The position numbers and the translations under genes were made by a program. Of a stretch of 64,000 bases of DNA, positions 45,458-61,054 are shown piece by piece. The first letter of the stretch is position 1; the number at the start of each line of letters is the position of its first letter. The notes under the pieces are model-generated. The model was not told the DNA's origin and ran no database searches. It saw only the letters and a program-made list of their open reading frames with translations. The stretch is from the NCBI RefSeq assembly GCF_004363655.1, contig NZ_SNZH01000009.1, positions 186,792 through 250,791 of the forward strand, given 5' to 3'. The stretch comes from Tahibacter aquaticus. GTDB taxonomy: Bacteria > Pseudomonadota > Gammaproteobacteria > Xanthomonadales > Rhodanobacteraceae.

Positions 45458-47099
45458 GGCTAGTGTTCCCCCGATTGACCCCCACGCGCCGGCGCGTTGG
45501 CGCGGCGGCGCGCCGGTGTTCGCGCCGGCTGAGCTCGCGGGCGCCTGCGCCCAGGTGCGCCGCACCGCCGTCGTCATCCGCGACGATCGCGACGGCCGGC
45601 TCGGCGTCGGGCTCGACGGCGCGCTGGTCGCCGCGGGCGAAAGCGGCGCCTGGCCGGTGCTCGGCCTGTTGCCGCCGCTGTATCCCGAGTGGCTTGGCGA
45701 CCGCACCTTCAACGAGACGCACGGCACGCGTTTTCCCTACGTCGCCGGTGCGATGGCGAACGGCATTGCCACGACCAGGCTCGTGATCGAAATGGCGAGC
45801 GCGGGTTGCCTCGGCTTTTTCGGTGCCGCGGGTCTGTCGCTGGCGCGCGTCGAAGCCGCGGTCGACGAACTGGCCCGCGAACTCGATCCGCGCGGACTGC
45901 CCTGGGGCGCGAACCTCATCCACAGCCCGAGCGAGCCCGCGATCGAAGACGCGGTCGCGGACCTGTTCATCCGGCGCGGCGTGCGCTGCGTCGAAGCGTC
46001 GGCGTTCATGGGTCTCACGCCGGCGATCGTGCGCTACGCGGCCAGCGGCCTCACGGTCGACGGCGCCGGCACTATCGCGCGCCGCCATCGCGTGCTGGCG
46101 AAGGTTTCGCGCGAGGAAGTGGCGAAGCAGTTCATGGCGCCGATGCCGGTCGCGCTGCTCGATGCGCTGGTCGCGCGCCAGCAGCTCACGCGCGCCGAAG
46201 CCGATCTCGCCGCACGCGTGCCGCTGGCCGAAGACATCACCTGCGAAGCGGATTCCGGCGGCCACACCGACAACCGTCCGCTGGCCGCGTTGCTGCCGAC
46301 CATCATGGCGCTGCGCGACCGCATCGTGGCCGGCCAGCGCTATGCGCGGCCGATCCGCGTCGGCGCGGCGGGCGGCCTTGGCACGCCGGGTGCGCTCGCG
46401 TCCGCCTTCGCACTCGGCGCGGCGTACGTGCAGACCGGCTCGGTGAACCAGGCTTGCGTGGAGTCGGGTCTCGGCGCCGGCGCGCGCGCGATGCTCGCGC
46501 AAGCCTCGATGGCCGATGTGATCATGGCGCCGGCGGCTGACATGTTCGAGATGGGCGTCGACGTGCAGGTCCTGCGCCGCGGCACGATGTTTGCGGTGCG
46601 TGCGAAGAAGCTCTACGAGATCTACCGCACGTATTCGTCGCTCGACGCGGTTCCCGCCGCCGAGCGGGCGAAGATCGAGAAGGAGATGCTGCGTGCCGGC
46701 TTCGACGAGGCGTGGGCCTCGACGCGCGCATTCTGGTCCTCGCGCGATCCGTCGCAGGTCGCGCGCGCCGAATCCGATCCGAAACACCGCATGGCGCTGG
46801 TGTTCCGCTCGTACCTCGGCCTCTCCAGCCGCTGGGCCATCGAGGGCGTGAACGAGCGGCTGAGCGATTTCCAGATCTGGTGCGGCCCCGCCATGGGCGC
46901 GTTCAACACCTGGGCCGCGGGCAGTTTCCTCGAAGCCCCCGCCCAGCGCACCGCGGTGCAGGTCGCGTTGAACCTGCTCGAAGGCGCCGCGGTTGTCACG
47001 CGCGCGCAGCAGCTGCGTACCTTCGGATTGCCGATCCCGCCATCCGCGTTCGATTTCCGTCCGAGGCCTCTTAGTGTCCTGTCCGATGAGTTCACATGA
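45447..47099 (+). CDS. pfaD: PUFA-synthase trans-acting enoyl reductase (PfaD-like)
   Basis: A 550-residue FMN-dependent enoyl reductase of the PfaD/2-nitropropane-dioxygenase fold. Conserved PfaD blocks include YVAGAMANGIATTRLVIEM, NLIHSPSEPAIE, VEASAFMGLTP, ADSGGHTDNRPL, IRVGAAGGLGTP, TGSVNQACVE, ADMFEMGV and YLGLSSRW. It acts in trans on the ACPs of the following megasynthase to saturate selected double bonds. The GTG start at 45447 is needed to include the N-terminal block around PARWRGG; no strong ribosome-binding site is visible and the start lies in a candidate operator. The final eight residues (SVLSDEFT) and the stop are encoded by the left end of a repeat element at 47073-47234, so the native C-terminus has been replaced. 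Confidence 0.93.
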   Translation: MPVLASVPPIDPHAPARWRGGAPVFAPAELAGACAQVRRTAVVIRDDRDGRLGVGLDGALVAAGESGAWPVLGLLPPLYPEWLGDRTFNETHGTRFPYVAGAMANGIATTRLVIEMASAGCLGFFGAAGLSLARVEAAVDELARELDPRGLPWGANLIHSPSEPAIEDAVADLFIRRGVRCVEASAFMGLTPAIVRYAASGLTVDGAGTIARRHRVLAKVSREEVAKQFMAPMPVALLDALVARQQLTRAEADLAARVPLAEDITCEADSGGHTDNRPLAALLPTIMALRDRIVAGQRYARPIRVGAAGGLGTPGALASAFALGAAYVQTGSVNQACVESGLGAGARAMLAQASMADVIMAPAADMFEMGVDVQVLRRGTMFAVRAKKLYEIYRTYSSLDAVPAAERAKIEKEMLRAGFDEAWASTRAFWSSRDPSQVARAESDPKHRMALVFRSYLGLSSRWAIEGVNERLSDFQIWCGPAMGAFNTWAAGSFLEAPAQRTAVQVALNLLEGAAVVTRAQQLRTFGLPIPPSAFDFRPRPLSVLSDEFT

Positions 47100-47234
47100 A
47101 TCCTCGCACCTGTGCTCGGCCGCGACGCGTCGTTGCGCCTCCTCGCCGTACTGCCAGTACGACTCGTCGGCGCGCCTGGATTCACGACCGATGCCGGGCG
47201 CGATCCCTTCAAGCAACTAACCGGACAGGACACT
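47073..47234. mobile_element. About 162-bp MITE-like element with inverted ends
   Basis: The left end AGTGTCCTGTCCG (47073-47085) and right end CGGACAGGACACT (47222-47234) are exact inverted copies, with similarity continuing inward for about 20 bases. The interior holds a further hairpin around CGTACTGCCAGTACG. There is no coding capacity. The left end supplies the last eight codons and stop of pfaD; the right end supplies the AGGA ribosome-binding site of pfaA. The size, ends and internal dyad suggest a non-autonomous transposable element. I see no clear target-site duplication and no second copy in the window. Confidence 0.65.
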
Positions 47235-47237
47235 CGC

Positions 47238-53228
<5,991 letters not shown>

Positions 53229-53232
53229 TCGC

Positions 53233-56200
53233 ATGATCGAGCCCGTTTTCGAGCCCGTCGCCATTGTCGGACGCGCCTGCGTGCTGCCCGGTGCGTTGAA
53301 CCCGGCCGCGCTCTGGGACGCCGTGGTCAACGGACGCGACCTGGTCACGCGCGTGCCCGCGGATCGCTGGCGTCTCGCCCCCGGGCACGCGTTGTGCGCG
53401 CCCGAAGCGCCGCAGCCGGATCGCACGTGGTCGGATCGCGGCGGCTACGTGGAAGGCTTCGCGTCGATCTGGAATCCGCAGGGCTTCGCGGTTGCGGCAG
53501 CCGAGCTGGAGGGGCTGGACCCGCTGGTGCACTGGACGCTGCACTGCGCCCGCGAAGCACTGCGCGAGACACGTTCTGCGGGACGCGTGGGCGCAATCTT
53601 CGGCAACCTCGGTTTCCCGACCGCGCACATGGCCGCCTTCTGCGAGCAGGTGTGGACTGGCGAGGGCGATGTCGATCCGCGCAATCGCTTCATGAGCGGT
53701 GGCACCGCGGCCATGCTCCAGCGCGCGCTGGCGCTGCAGGCCGGCAGTTTCTGTCTCGACGCCGCGTGCGCATCGTCGCTGTACGCCATCAAGCTCGCCT
53801 GCGACGCGCTGCACGATGGCCGCGCCGACGTGATGCTCGCCGGAGCGGTACAGCGCGCGGACGATCTTTTCCTCCACGTCGGCTTCTGTGCGCTCGGTGC
53901 GCTGAGCAAGTCCGGGCGTTCGCGGCCGTTTCATCGCGACGCCGATGGGCTGGTGCCGGCCGAAGGCGCGGCGTTCCTGGCGCTGAAGCGCCTGGCCGAC
54001 GCACGCCGCGACGGCGACACGATCCATGGGCTGATCCGCGGCATCGGGCTGTCGAACGACGGCCGCGGCAAAGGTTTCCTGGCGCCGAGCGAAGAGGGGC
54101 AGCGGCGCGCGATCAGCGCGGCCTATGCGGCCTCGGGGATCGAGCCGACGCAGGTTTCGCTGCTCGAATGCCACGCCACCGGCACGCCGGTGGGCGATGC
54201 CACGGAGTTGCGCAGCAGCGCAGGCGTGTTCGCGCAGGCGCACAACCTGCCGATAGGCTCGCTCAAATCCAACCTCGGCCACCTCATCACCGTCGCGGGT
54301 GCGGCGGGCCTGATCAAGCTGCTCGAAGCGATGCACAACCGCGTGCGCCCGCCGACCGTGCAGTGCGGCGATCCCACGCCGGCCTTGCAGCAGACGCCGT
54401 TCCGCGTGCTGCACGACGCCGAGCCGTGGACCAGCGACGGCCCGCGCGTCGCAGCAATCTCTGCCTTCGGCTTCGGCGGCAATAACGCGCACCTGATCGT
54501 TTCGGAAGACGACAACCGCATCGGTGGCGAGCGCGTCGCTGCCGTCGCGCGCCCGGTCGCGATCGTCGGCATCGGCGCGAAGGTCGCCGATGCGCCTGAT
54601 CGTGCCGCGTTTGCGCGCGCGCTGTTCGCCGACCATGCAGCGCGCGATGGCGCAACGGATTCAGACGCTGGCGCAGCGCGCGACGGCCGCATGGACTACG
54701 TCGAGCTCGATATGGAGGGTCTGCGCTTTCCGCCGCGCGACCTCGAACAGGCGCTGCCGCAGCAACTGGCGCTGCTCGCGGCCGCCCGCGAGGCGCTCGC
54801 GGAGACGACGCCGCTGCCGCGCGAACGCAGTGCGGCGCTGGTCGGCCTGGAGCCCGACCCGGAAGTCGCGCGCCACGGTGCGCGCTGGCGGCTCACCAAC
54901 GGCCGTGACGACGACTGGGCGGCACGCGCACGCGCCACGCTGGTGCCGGCGCTCGAGGCCGCCGCGGTGCTGGGCTCGATGCCGAACATCCCCGCCAATC
55001 GCCTGAACTCGCAATTCGACCTCGGCGGTCCGTCGTTCACGCTGCAGGCGGGTGCTGCCTCAGGCACACACGCGCTGCGCATCGCGGCGCGTGCGCTCGC
55101 ATGCGGCGAGCTCGATGCGGCCATCGTCGGCGCGGTCGATTTCGGCTGCGAAGCGGTGCACCGTGCGGCGAGCAGGGAAGGGGAAGTGCCCGGCGACGCG
55201 GCGGTGGCCTTGGTGCTGAAGCGGCTCGAAGACGCGCAGCGCGATGGCGATCGGGTCTATGCCCTGATCGACAATGACACGCTGGTGGATGATGCCTTCG
55301 TCAGTGCGACCACCGTCGCGACCGACGCGCCGCCGTCGCGACTGCGGTCGCTGCTGCAAGCACGCTTTGGCTACGCGCAGGCCGCTTTCGGACTGCTCGA
55401 AACCGCCGCCGCGGCGCTGGCGCTGCATCATCGGCGCGACTTCGACGGCGCGCCGTGGCTCAGCGCCGGGCCCCGCCGTGCGGCGAATCTGGTCGAAGCC
55501 TCGGCGCATCCACGCCGTGCCGAACACGCCGTCGCGCGATTGCATTGTTTCGCCGGCGCCGACAAGGCTGCAGTGATAGCTGCGCTGAAGCAGGATAGGC
55601 GCGGTCTGGACGGCCCCGCACGCTGCGTGCTCGTCGCGACCGACGCGTCGCTGGCCACGGTGCGTGCGCGAGCAATTGCGCACCTGGAAACAGGCGCGCC
55701 CGCCGGGCGCGGCGTGTTCTTCCGCGCACAGCCGATAGTCGGCGAGATCGCCTTCGCGTTTGCCGGTGCAGGCGCGTCGTACCGCGGCATGGGCCGCGAC
55801 CTGCTGCTGCACCTGCCGCAACTGCATGAGCCTCTGCGCGCGCGCAGTCAGCGCCTGGCGACCGCACTCGATGGGTCCTTCGCGGCGGGCGACGCGGCGC
55901 CGAGCGTATTCGAGCAGCTGTGCGGTTCCTCGGCGCTGTCGCAGCTGCATCTGGCCTTGAGCGAAGGTTTGCTCGGCCTCCAAGCCGATGCATGGCTCGG
56001 CTACTCCTCGGGCGAGACAAATGCGTTGATCGCGGCGGGAGTCTGGAATGATCCCGACGCGCTGATGAGTGACATGGAATCGTCCGGGCTGCTGGAGCGC
56101 GAGCTGGCCGGCCGCTTCGATGTGCTGGCGCGCGCGTGGGGCGAACCCGCGGCGTGGGAATGCTGGACCGTCGCCGCGTCGCTGGATGAAGTGCGCCGTG

Positions 56201-59200
56201 CGCTGGCGGGCCTGGACCGCGTGCACATCGCCATCGTCAACGACGACGCGAGCTGCCTCGTCGCGGGCGCCGCGGTCTCGTGCGCCCGCGTGGTCGAACG
56301 GCTTGGCGCGGCGCGCTGCCTGCAGCTGGACTATTCGCTCGTGGTGCATGTGCCCGAGCTGCGCGGCGTGGAGCGCGCCTGGCTGGCCGTGCATCGCCGC
56401 GCGACATCGGCGCCGCGCCACGGGCGTGTCTACAGCACAGCGAGTGGCCGGCCCTATGCGCCGGACAGCGAGGCCTGCGCCCAGGCGATTCTTGCGCAAG
56501 CGGTGGACACCATCGACATCCGTGCGCTGGTCGACAATGCCTGGAACGACGGCGTGCGCGTGTTCATCGAACACGGGCCAGGCGGCACCTTCGGCCGCGC
56601 GATCCGTCACGTGCTCGGCGCGCGCGAGGCGCTCGTGGTGAGCCTCGACCGCCAGGGCGACGGCATCGAGACCGTGCTCGGCGCGACCGCAGCGCTGCTC
56701 GCCGCCGGTGTGGCGGTGGATCACCAGGCACTCGAAGCCGCGCTCGCGCCGGTGCCGCGCATCGAACCCAAGCGTCCGCGCCGCTTCGACGCACACCCGC
56801 CGCCGGTGAACCTGCCGCCGCGCGAGCAACCGTTGCAGACAATGGCGCCCGCGCCGCAGCTGCCGGCGATCCTCGAACGCCTGATCGTCGCCCCCCCGAT
56901 TCTTGAACAAACCATGCGCGAACCTGCAGCTGTCGCGTTGCCCGTCGCGGCGCCGGCACGCGTCGCATCACCCCTGGTGCGCGCGACGCATCCCGCGCTC
57001 GAAGGCATCCGCGCCGAGCTTGCGCGACTGGCCGCGGCGCAACAGGCGTTCACCGAAGCGCAGACCCGCGCGCACGCGCAGTTCCTTGCCGTGCAGGCCA
57101 AAGCGACCGACGTGCTGTTGCGCGCGGGACGACAGGGCGCGAGCCCGCTTGCGATTCCGTTGCCGTCAGTCCCCCCCGAAGCGAAGCGACACCCGCGCAG
57201 CGGGCCGGAAGAGCGAGACACTGCCTGGCCGATCAAGCGGGAAACCCGCGACGCTGCTGTCCCGACGCCAGGGCAAAACCGCTCGGCCCCCGCTTTTGCA
57301 GCGGTGACCGAACGCGCCGTGCGCTTCACGCGCGATGACCTCCTGGTCCACGCCGACGGCAACATTTCAGCGATCTTCGGCGCGCCATTCGCCGCGCAGG
57401 ACGGCTTCACGCGGCAGGTCCGCATGCCGCGTCCCCCGTTGCTGCTCGCCGACCGCGTGACCGCGCTCCACGCCGAGCCGATGAGCATGGGCAAGGGCTC
57501 GATCACCACGCAGACCGACATCGGCGCCGAGCCCTGGTACCTGCACCAGGGCCGCATGCCGGGCGGCGTGATGGTAGAGGCAGGGCAGGCCGACCTGATG
57601 CTGATCTCCTGGCTCGGCGTCGACGCGCTCAACCAGAGCGAGCGCGTCTACCGCCTGCTCGGCTGCGAGCTCACCTACCACGGCGAGTTGCCGCGCACCG
57701 GCGAGACGATCACCTTCGACATCCACCTCGACGGCCACGCCGCACAGGGCGACGTGCGCCTGATGTTCTTCCACTACGACTGCATGAACGGCAGTCGCAA
57801 GCAATTGACGGTCAGAAACGGCCAGGCCGGATTCTTCACCGATGCCGAACTCGCGGGCTCGGCGGGTTGCCTGTGGACACCGGAAGGCCAGGAGATCGTC
57901 GCCAACCCGCGCCTCGATCCGCCGCGCGCGACGAGCACGCAGACGCGCTTCGATCGCGCCGCCCTTGAGGCGTTCGCCAACGGCGACACGCCGGCGTGCT
58001 TCGGTACCGGCTTCGAGCTGGCGCGCACGCACACGCGCAGCCCACGCATCCAGTCCGGCGACATGCTGCTGCTCGACCGCGTGAGCGTGTGCGAGCCGCG
58101 TGGCGGCCCCTGGGGGCGCGGGTACCTCAGGGCCGAGCTGGACATCGATCCATCGCGCTGGTTCTTCGACGGGCATTTCAAGAACGATCCGTGCATGCCC
58201 GGCACGCTGATGCTGGAAGGCTGCCTGCAGGCGCTCGCGTTTCATCTCGCCGCCTGCGGCTACACGCTGGAGCACGACGGGGCGCGCTTCGAGCCGGTGC
58301 CCGAACTCGCCTACAAACTGCAGTGCCGCGGCCAGGTGATCCCGAGCGCCAAGCTGCTGGTGACCGAGGTGTTCGTCGAGGAGATAGCGGCGGGGCCGGT
58401 GCCGACGATCTGGGCCGACCTGCTGTGCACCGTCGATGGATTGAAGGCGTTCCACGCGCGGCGCCTTGCCCTGCGCCTGGTGCCGGATTTTCCGGCCGCG
58501 GACAGCGAGGGCCTGCTCGCGTCGGCGCTCGGCCGCCCGTCGCGCGCGTTCGGGGCCATGTACGAGCGCTTCGACGGCACGCTGCGCGCGCCGCGCCTGC
58601 CGGCACCGCCGTACCTGTGCATGAGCCGCATCGCGGGCGTCGACGGTACACCGGGCGAGAGGCGCGCCGGCGCGCGCGTGGTGGCCGAATACGACGTGCC
58701 GCACGACGCCTGGTATCTCGACGCTGCCGGCGTGGCGCCATTCGCGGTACTGCAGGAAGCCGCGCTGCAACCCTGCGGCTGGTTGTCGAGCTGGGCCGGC
58801 TGCGCGCTGGCCAGCGAGGAAGCGCTGCGCTTCCGCAACCTGGACGGCCGCGGCACCCAGCATTCCGAATTGCGCGGCGGCGAGACGCTCAGCACGGAAG
58901 CCACGCTCACGTCAGTGTCCGCGTCGGGCGGCATGATCATCGTCGCGTTCGACGTGCGCTGCACGGCCGGTGCGCGCGAGGTCTACACGCTGAAGACGGT
59001 ATTCGGCTTCTTCCCGATCGCCGCGCTCGCGGCGCAGGCCGGCTTGCCGCGCAGCGCGCTGCACGAGGCGCTGCTAGGCCGCGAACCGAACGCCGGGCGT
59101 ACGCTGGACGAACCATCGATGCTGCGCATGATCGACCGCGTCGATGGTGTCTGGCCCGAGGCGATTCGCGCCTGCAAACGGGTCGATGCCGGCGAGTGGT

Positions 59201-59514
59201 TCTTCAAGGCCCACTTCTTCCAGGACCCCGTGCAACCCGGTTCGCTCGGCGTACAGGCGATGCTGCAGACGCTGGAGCAATGGCTGCGCGCGACACGCGG
59301 TACATTGTCCGGCGTCGTGGCGCCGCTGCTCGGCCGCGAGCACACGTGGAAATACCGCGGGCAAGTGCTGCCGCACCACCGCGACGTGACGATCACCCTG
59401 CAAGTGACCGAAACCGGCCCCGACTACGCCGTCGCCGACGCGAGCCTGTGGGTCGACGGCGAACGGATCTACGAGGCGAGCGGCATCGGCCTGCGCCTTC
59501 GCGATCAGGGATGA
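53233..59514 (+). CDS. pfaC: PUFA-type synthase subunit KS-CLF-AT-DH-DH (PfaC-like with fused AT)
   Basis: A 2093-residue subunit. KS with Cys179 (DAACASSLYA) and CHATGTPVGD. A second KS-like domain near 603 reads QAGAASGTHA in place of the Cys motif, so it is a chain-length factor. An AT with AGASYRGMGRD and GYSSGE (Ser925) follows, the domain carried by a separate PfaB in marine bacteria. A long linker (about 1165-1360), then two FabA-like double hot-dog dehydratases: HQGRMPGG and HFKNDPCMPG (near 1647), then HFFQDPVQPG (near 1993). KS-CLF-AT-DH-DH matches Pfa3 of myxobacterial PUFA synthases but lacks the C-terminal AGPAT. The linker contains two C7 tracts (56891-56897, 57171-57177) and an unusually charged stretch. 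The release enzyme is unknown. Confidence 0.94.
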   Translation: MIEPVFEPVAIVGRACVLPGALNPAALWDAVVNGRDLVTRVPADRWRLAPGHALCAPEAPQPDRTWSDRGGYVEGFASIWNPQGFAVAAAELEGLDPLVHWTLHCAREALRETRSAGRVGAIFGNLGFPTAHMAAFCEQVWTGEGDVDPRNRFMSGGTAAMLQRALALQAGSFCLDAACASSLYAIKLACDALHDGRADVMLAGAVQRADDLFLHVGFCALGALSKSGRSRPFHRDADGLVPAEGAAFLALKRLADARRDGDTIHGLIRGIGLSNDGRGKGFLAPSEEGQRRAISAAYAASGIEPTQVSLLECHATGTPVGDATELRSSAGVFAQAHNLPIGSLKSNLGHLITVAGAAGLIKLLEAMHNRVRPPTVQCGDPTPALQQTPFRVLHDAEPWTSDGPRVAAISAFGFGGNNAHLIVSEDDNRIGGERVAAVARPVAIVGIGAKVADAPDRAAFARALFADHAARDGATDSDAGAARDGRMDYVELDMEGLRFPPRDLEQALPQQLALLAAAREALAETTPLPRERSAALVGLEPDPEVARHGARWRLTNGRDDDWAARARATLVPALEAAAVLGSMPNIPANRLNSQFDLGGPSFTLQAGAASGTHALRIAARALACGELDAAIVGAVDFGCEAVHRAASREGEVPGDAAVALVLKRLEDAQRDGDRVYALIDNDTLVDDAFVSATTVATDAPPSRLRSLLQARFGYAQAAFGLLETAAAALALHHRRDFDGAPWLSAGPRRAANLVEASAHPRRAEHAVARLHCFAGADKAAVIAALKQDRRGLDGPARCVLVATDASLATVRARAIAHLETGAPAGRGVFFRAQPIVGEIAFAFAGAGASYRGMGRDLLLHLPQLHEPLRARSQRLATALDGSFAAGDAAPSVFEQLCGSSALSQLHLALSEGLLGLQADAWLGYSSGETNALIAAGVWNDPDALMSDMESSGLLERELAGRFDVLARAWGEPAAWECWTVAASLDEVRRALAGLDRVHIAIVNDDASCLVAGAAVSCARVVERLGAARCLQLDYSLVVHVPELRGVERAWLAVHRRATSAPRHGRVYSTASGRPYAPDSEACAQAILAQAVDTIDIRALVDNAWNDGVRVFIEHGPGGTFGRAIRHVLGAREALVVSLDRQGDGIETVLGATAALLAAGVAVDHQALEAALAPVPRIEPKRPRRFDAHPPPVNLPPREQPLQTMAPAPQLPAILERLIVAPPILEQTMREPAAVALPVAAPARVASPLVRATHPALEGIRAELARLAAAQQAFTEAQTRAHAQFLAVQAKATDVLLRAGRQGASPLAIPLPSVPPEAKRHPRSGPEERDTAWPIKRETRDAAVPTPGQNRSAPAFAAVTERAVRFTRDDLLVHADGNISAIFGAPFAAQDGFTRQVRMPRPPLLLADRVTALHAEPMSMGKGSITTQTDIGAEPWYLHQGRMPGGVMVEAGQADLMLISWLGVDALNQSERVYRLLGCELTYHGELPRTGETITFDIHLDGHAAQGDVRLMFFHYDCMNGSRKQLTVRNGQAGFFTDAELAGSAGCLWTPEGQEIVANPRLDPPRATSTQTRFDRAALEAFANGDTPACFGTGFELARTHTRSPRIQSGDMLLLDRVSVCEPRGGPWGRGYLRAELDIDPSRWFFDGHFKNDPCMPGTLMLEGCLQALAFHLAACGYTLEHDGARFEPVPELAYKLQCRGQVIPSAKLLVTEVFVEEIAAGPVPTIWADLLCTVDGLKAFHARRLALRLVPDFPAADSEGLLASALGRPSRAFGAMYERFDGTLRAPRLPAPPYLCMSRIAGVDGTPGERRAGARVVAEYDVPHDAWYLDAAGVAPFAVLQEAALQPCGWLSSWAGCALASEEALRFRNLDGRGTQHSELRGGETLSTEATLTSVSASGGMIIVAFDVRCTAGAREVYTLKTVFGFFPIAALAAQAGLPRSALHEALLGREPNAGRTLDEPSMLRMIDRVDGVWPEAIRACKRVDAGEWFFKAHFFQDPVQPGSLGVQAMLQTLEQWLRATRGTLSGVVAPLLGREHTWKYRGQVLPHHRDVTITLQVTETGPDYAVADASLWVDGERIYEASGIGLRLRDQG

Positions 59515-59590
59515 GAGTGCACGGCCAGGCCGTCGCTGCGCCGATCGCGAGGCATCACCGGGAAACCGCAGCCTCGACCCGATGCGCCAT

Positions 59591-59618
59591 TGCACCGCCC
59601 GGCGAACCGGGCGGTGCA
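59591..59618. terminator. Bidirectional hairpin after the PUFA operon
   Basis: The perfect 12-bp arms TGCACCGCCCGG (59591-59602) and CCGGGCGGTGCA (59607-59618) enclose a CGAA loop. It lies 76 bases after the pfaC stop and 37 bases from the stop of the convergent M35 gene. The U-tract is weak on both sides, so it may work in both directions with partial efficiency. Confidence 0.6.
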
Positions 59619-59655
59619 GTCCTTCAGGGAAGGCGTCAAACCATCGGCAGCCGTA

Positions 59656-60720
59656 TCAGTTGCCGTTGTTCGCGTTGTTGGCGAAGTAGTGGTAGTTGTC
59701 GGCGTTGCGCGCCGCCGACGCCGGATTGCTGACCGCCAGGTTGTGCGAGTTCGTCGTGCCGTAGGTCACGTCGTCGGTGTTGGCCACGACGTCGAAATGG
59801 CTGACTTCGTGCACGAGGATGCTGCCCTTGGAGTAGGGCGCCCCGGCATTGGGATAGCCCCAGTACGACGAGCAGAGGTGAATGCGGTACGGCTGGTTCG
59901 GATAGACGTACGCAATGGCAGTCGGCGCCGCCGGGCAGGTGCAATTGAACACGAACGGCTGCGTCGACAGCGCGTTGTAGATGCGCGTGAAGTTCGAGCG
60001 TACCGTCGAATAGCGCGACGCGTTGTACGTACCGAACCACCAGGTGTAGCGCGTGCCCGTGCTGCCGGCGTTGAGGTAATTGCGCGACGTATTGGCGTAG
60101 GTGGTCGCCTGCGAGCGAGCGGCGGGCATCGCGTTTTTCTGCGTGGTCGAGCAGCTTTCAAAGCTGTTGGTTGCGGCGAGCAGGCCGGGGCTGGCCTTCA
60201 GCGCCGGCGCGTCGAACGCATCGACCGCCGTGTCGACGTGGATCGCGGTTGCGGCCGCCCGGTCGAAGTCGAGATAGCCCGCCTCAAGGCCGCCCTTGGC
60301 CCCCTGGCCGACTTCGGCGATCACATCACGCGCATCCCGCGCATAGCGCACCTCGTACTGGCCGCCGGCCTTCATGTCGTAGTACGCCGTGAGGTCGACC
60401 TCGGCCGCGAGCGTGGCGCCCGGCGCGAGTTCGACATAGTCGGCTGCCGTCGGCGCCGTGCGCATGGCCAGAACACCGTCATAGGCGACAGGCTCGCCGT
60501 TCTTGGTCACCTGGAACAGCTCGCTGGAAAGGCCGTCGAGCGGCGTCTGCCAGCGCAGCACATGCAGGGTGCGGTCGGTGTGGTTGGTCAGCGAATAGTG
60601 GATCTTGCCGCTGCCGTAGTCGCTCTTGGCGAGCGGTTCGGACAAGGCAACGTCGAGCCCGGCAGCGCTAGCGGTGCCCATGAGGCCGAGTGCAACCAGT
60701 CCTGCGAGAAGTTTGTACAT
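59656..60720 (-). CDS. Secreted M35-type (deuterolysin/peptidyl-Lys) metalloendopeptidase
   Basis: A 354-residue exported protease precursor. Start at the ATG at 60720 with a strong GGGAGGA ribosome-binding site; signal peptide about 1-19 (YKLLAGLVALGLMGTASAA). The propeptide (to about 170) is a beta-rich domain (DVALSEPLAKSDYGSGKIHY). The catalytic domain has His304-Glu305-x-x-His308 (VHEVSHFD), the aspzincin continuation TDDVTYG (the Asp as third zinc ligand) and a C-terminal NADNYHYFAN, matching the peptidyl-Lys endopeptidase branch of M35. It should degrade external proteins. It is divergent from the metzincin/caspase unit across a 334-bp region. Confidence 0.9.
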   Translation of the reverse strand: MYKLLAGLVALGLMGTASAAGLDVALSEPLAKSDYGSGKIHYSLTNHTDRTLHVLRWQTPLDGLSSELFQVTKNGEPVAYDGVLAMRTAPTAADYVELAPGATLAAEVDLTAYYDMKAGGQYEVRYARDARDVIAEVGQGAKGGLEAGYLDFDRAAATAIHVDTAVDAFDAPALKASPGLLAATNSFESCSTTQKNAMPAARSQATTYANTSRNYLNAGSTGTRYTWWFGTYNASRYSTVRSNFTRIYNALSTQPFVFNCTCPAAPTAIAYVYPNQPYRIHLCSSYWGYPNAGAPYSKGSILVHEVSHFDVVANTDDVTYGTTNSHNLAVSNPASAARNADNYHYFANNANNGN

Positions 60721-61054
60721 TGGTTTTCCTCCCAAAATCATTGTTGTAGATAATGAATGTCGACTGGCGCACAGTCCCCCGTGACCGTGCGCCAGAGTGG
60801 AAAACACGAAAAAGCAAGGATGTTCGCCTCAGGGGCGATAGAACCAAAAGGCATACCGGAGAAACGGAAAGCGGCCCGGTTGAATTGCTGCATTGCGTCG
60901 AAGACACGCCCGGCGTGGAAGTTGACCTGGCCTCGATAGTTGGTGCGCCGGCTCTGGGAGTTTCGGGACGCTGGCAACACTTTTGTAGCGAAGATCGATC
61001 TCTATCCACGGGCATGATCACTGCCCGTTTCGTCGGTCCAACCGGAGAACTGAG
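60721..61054. promoter_or_regulatory. Divergent intergenic region with a 9-bp inverted repeat
   Basis: The region must hold promoters for the M35 gene (-) and the metzincin/caspase unit (+). A perfect inverted repeat CTGGCGCAC (60764-60772) and GTGCGCCAG (60787-60795) with a 14-nt spacer lies 44 bases upstream of the M35 start. It could be a leader hairpin or operator. I cannot assign -35/-10 boxes with confidence. Confidence 0.4.
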
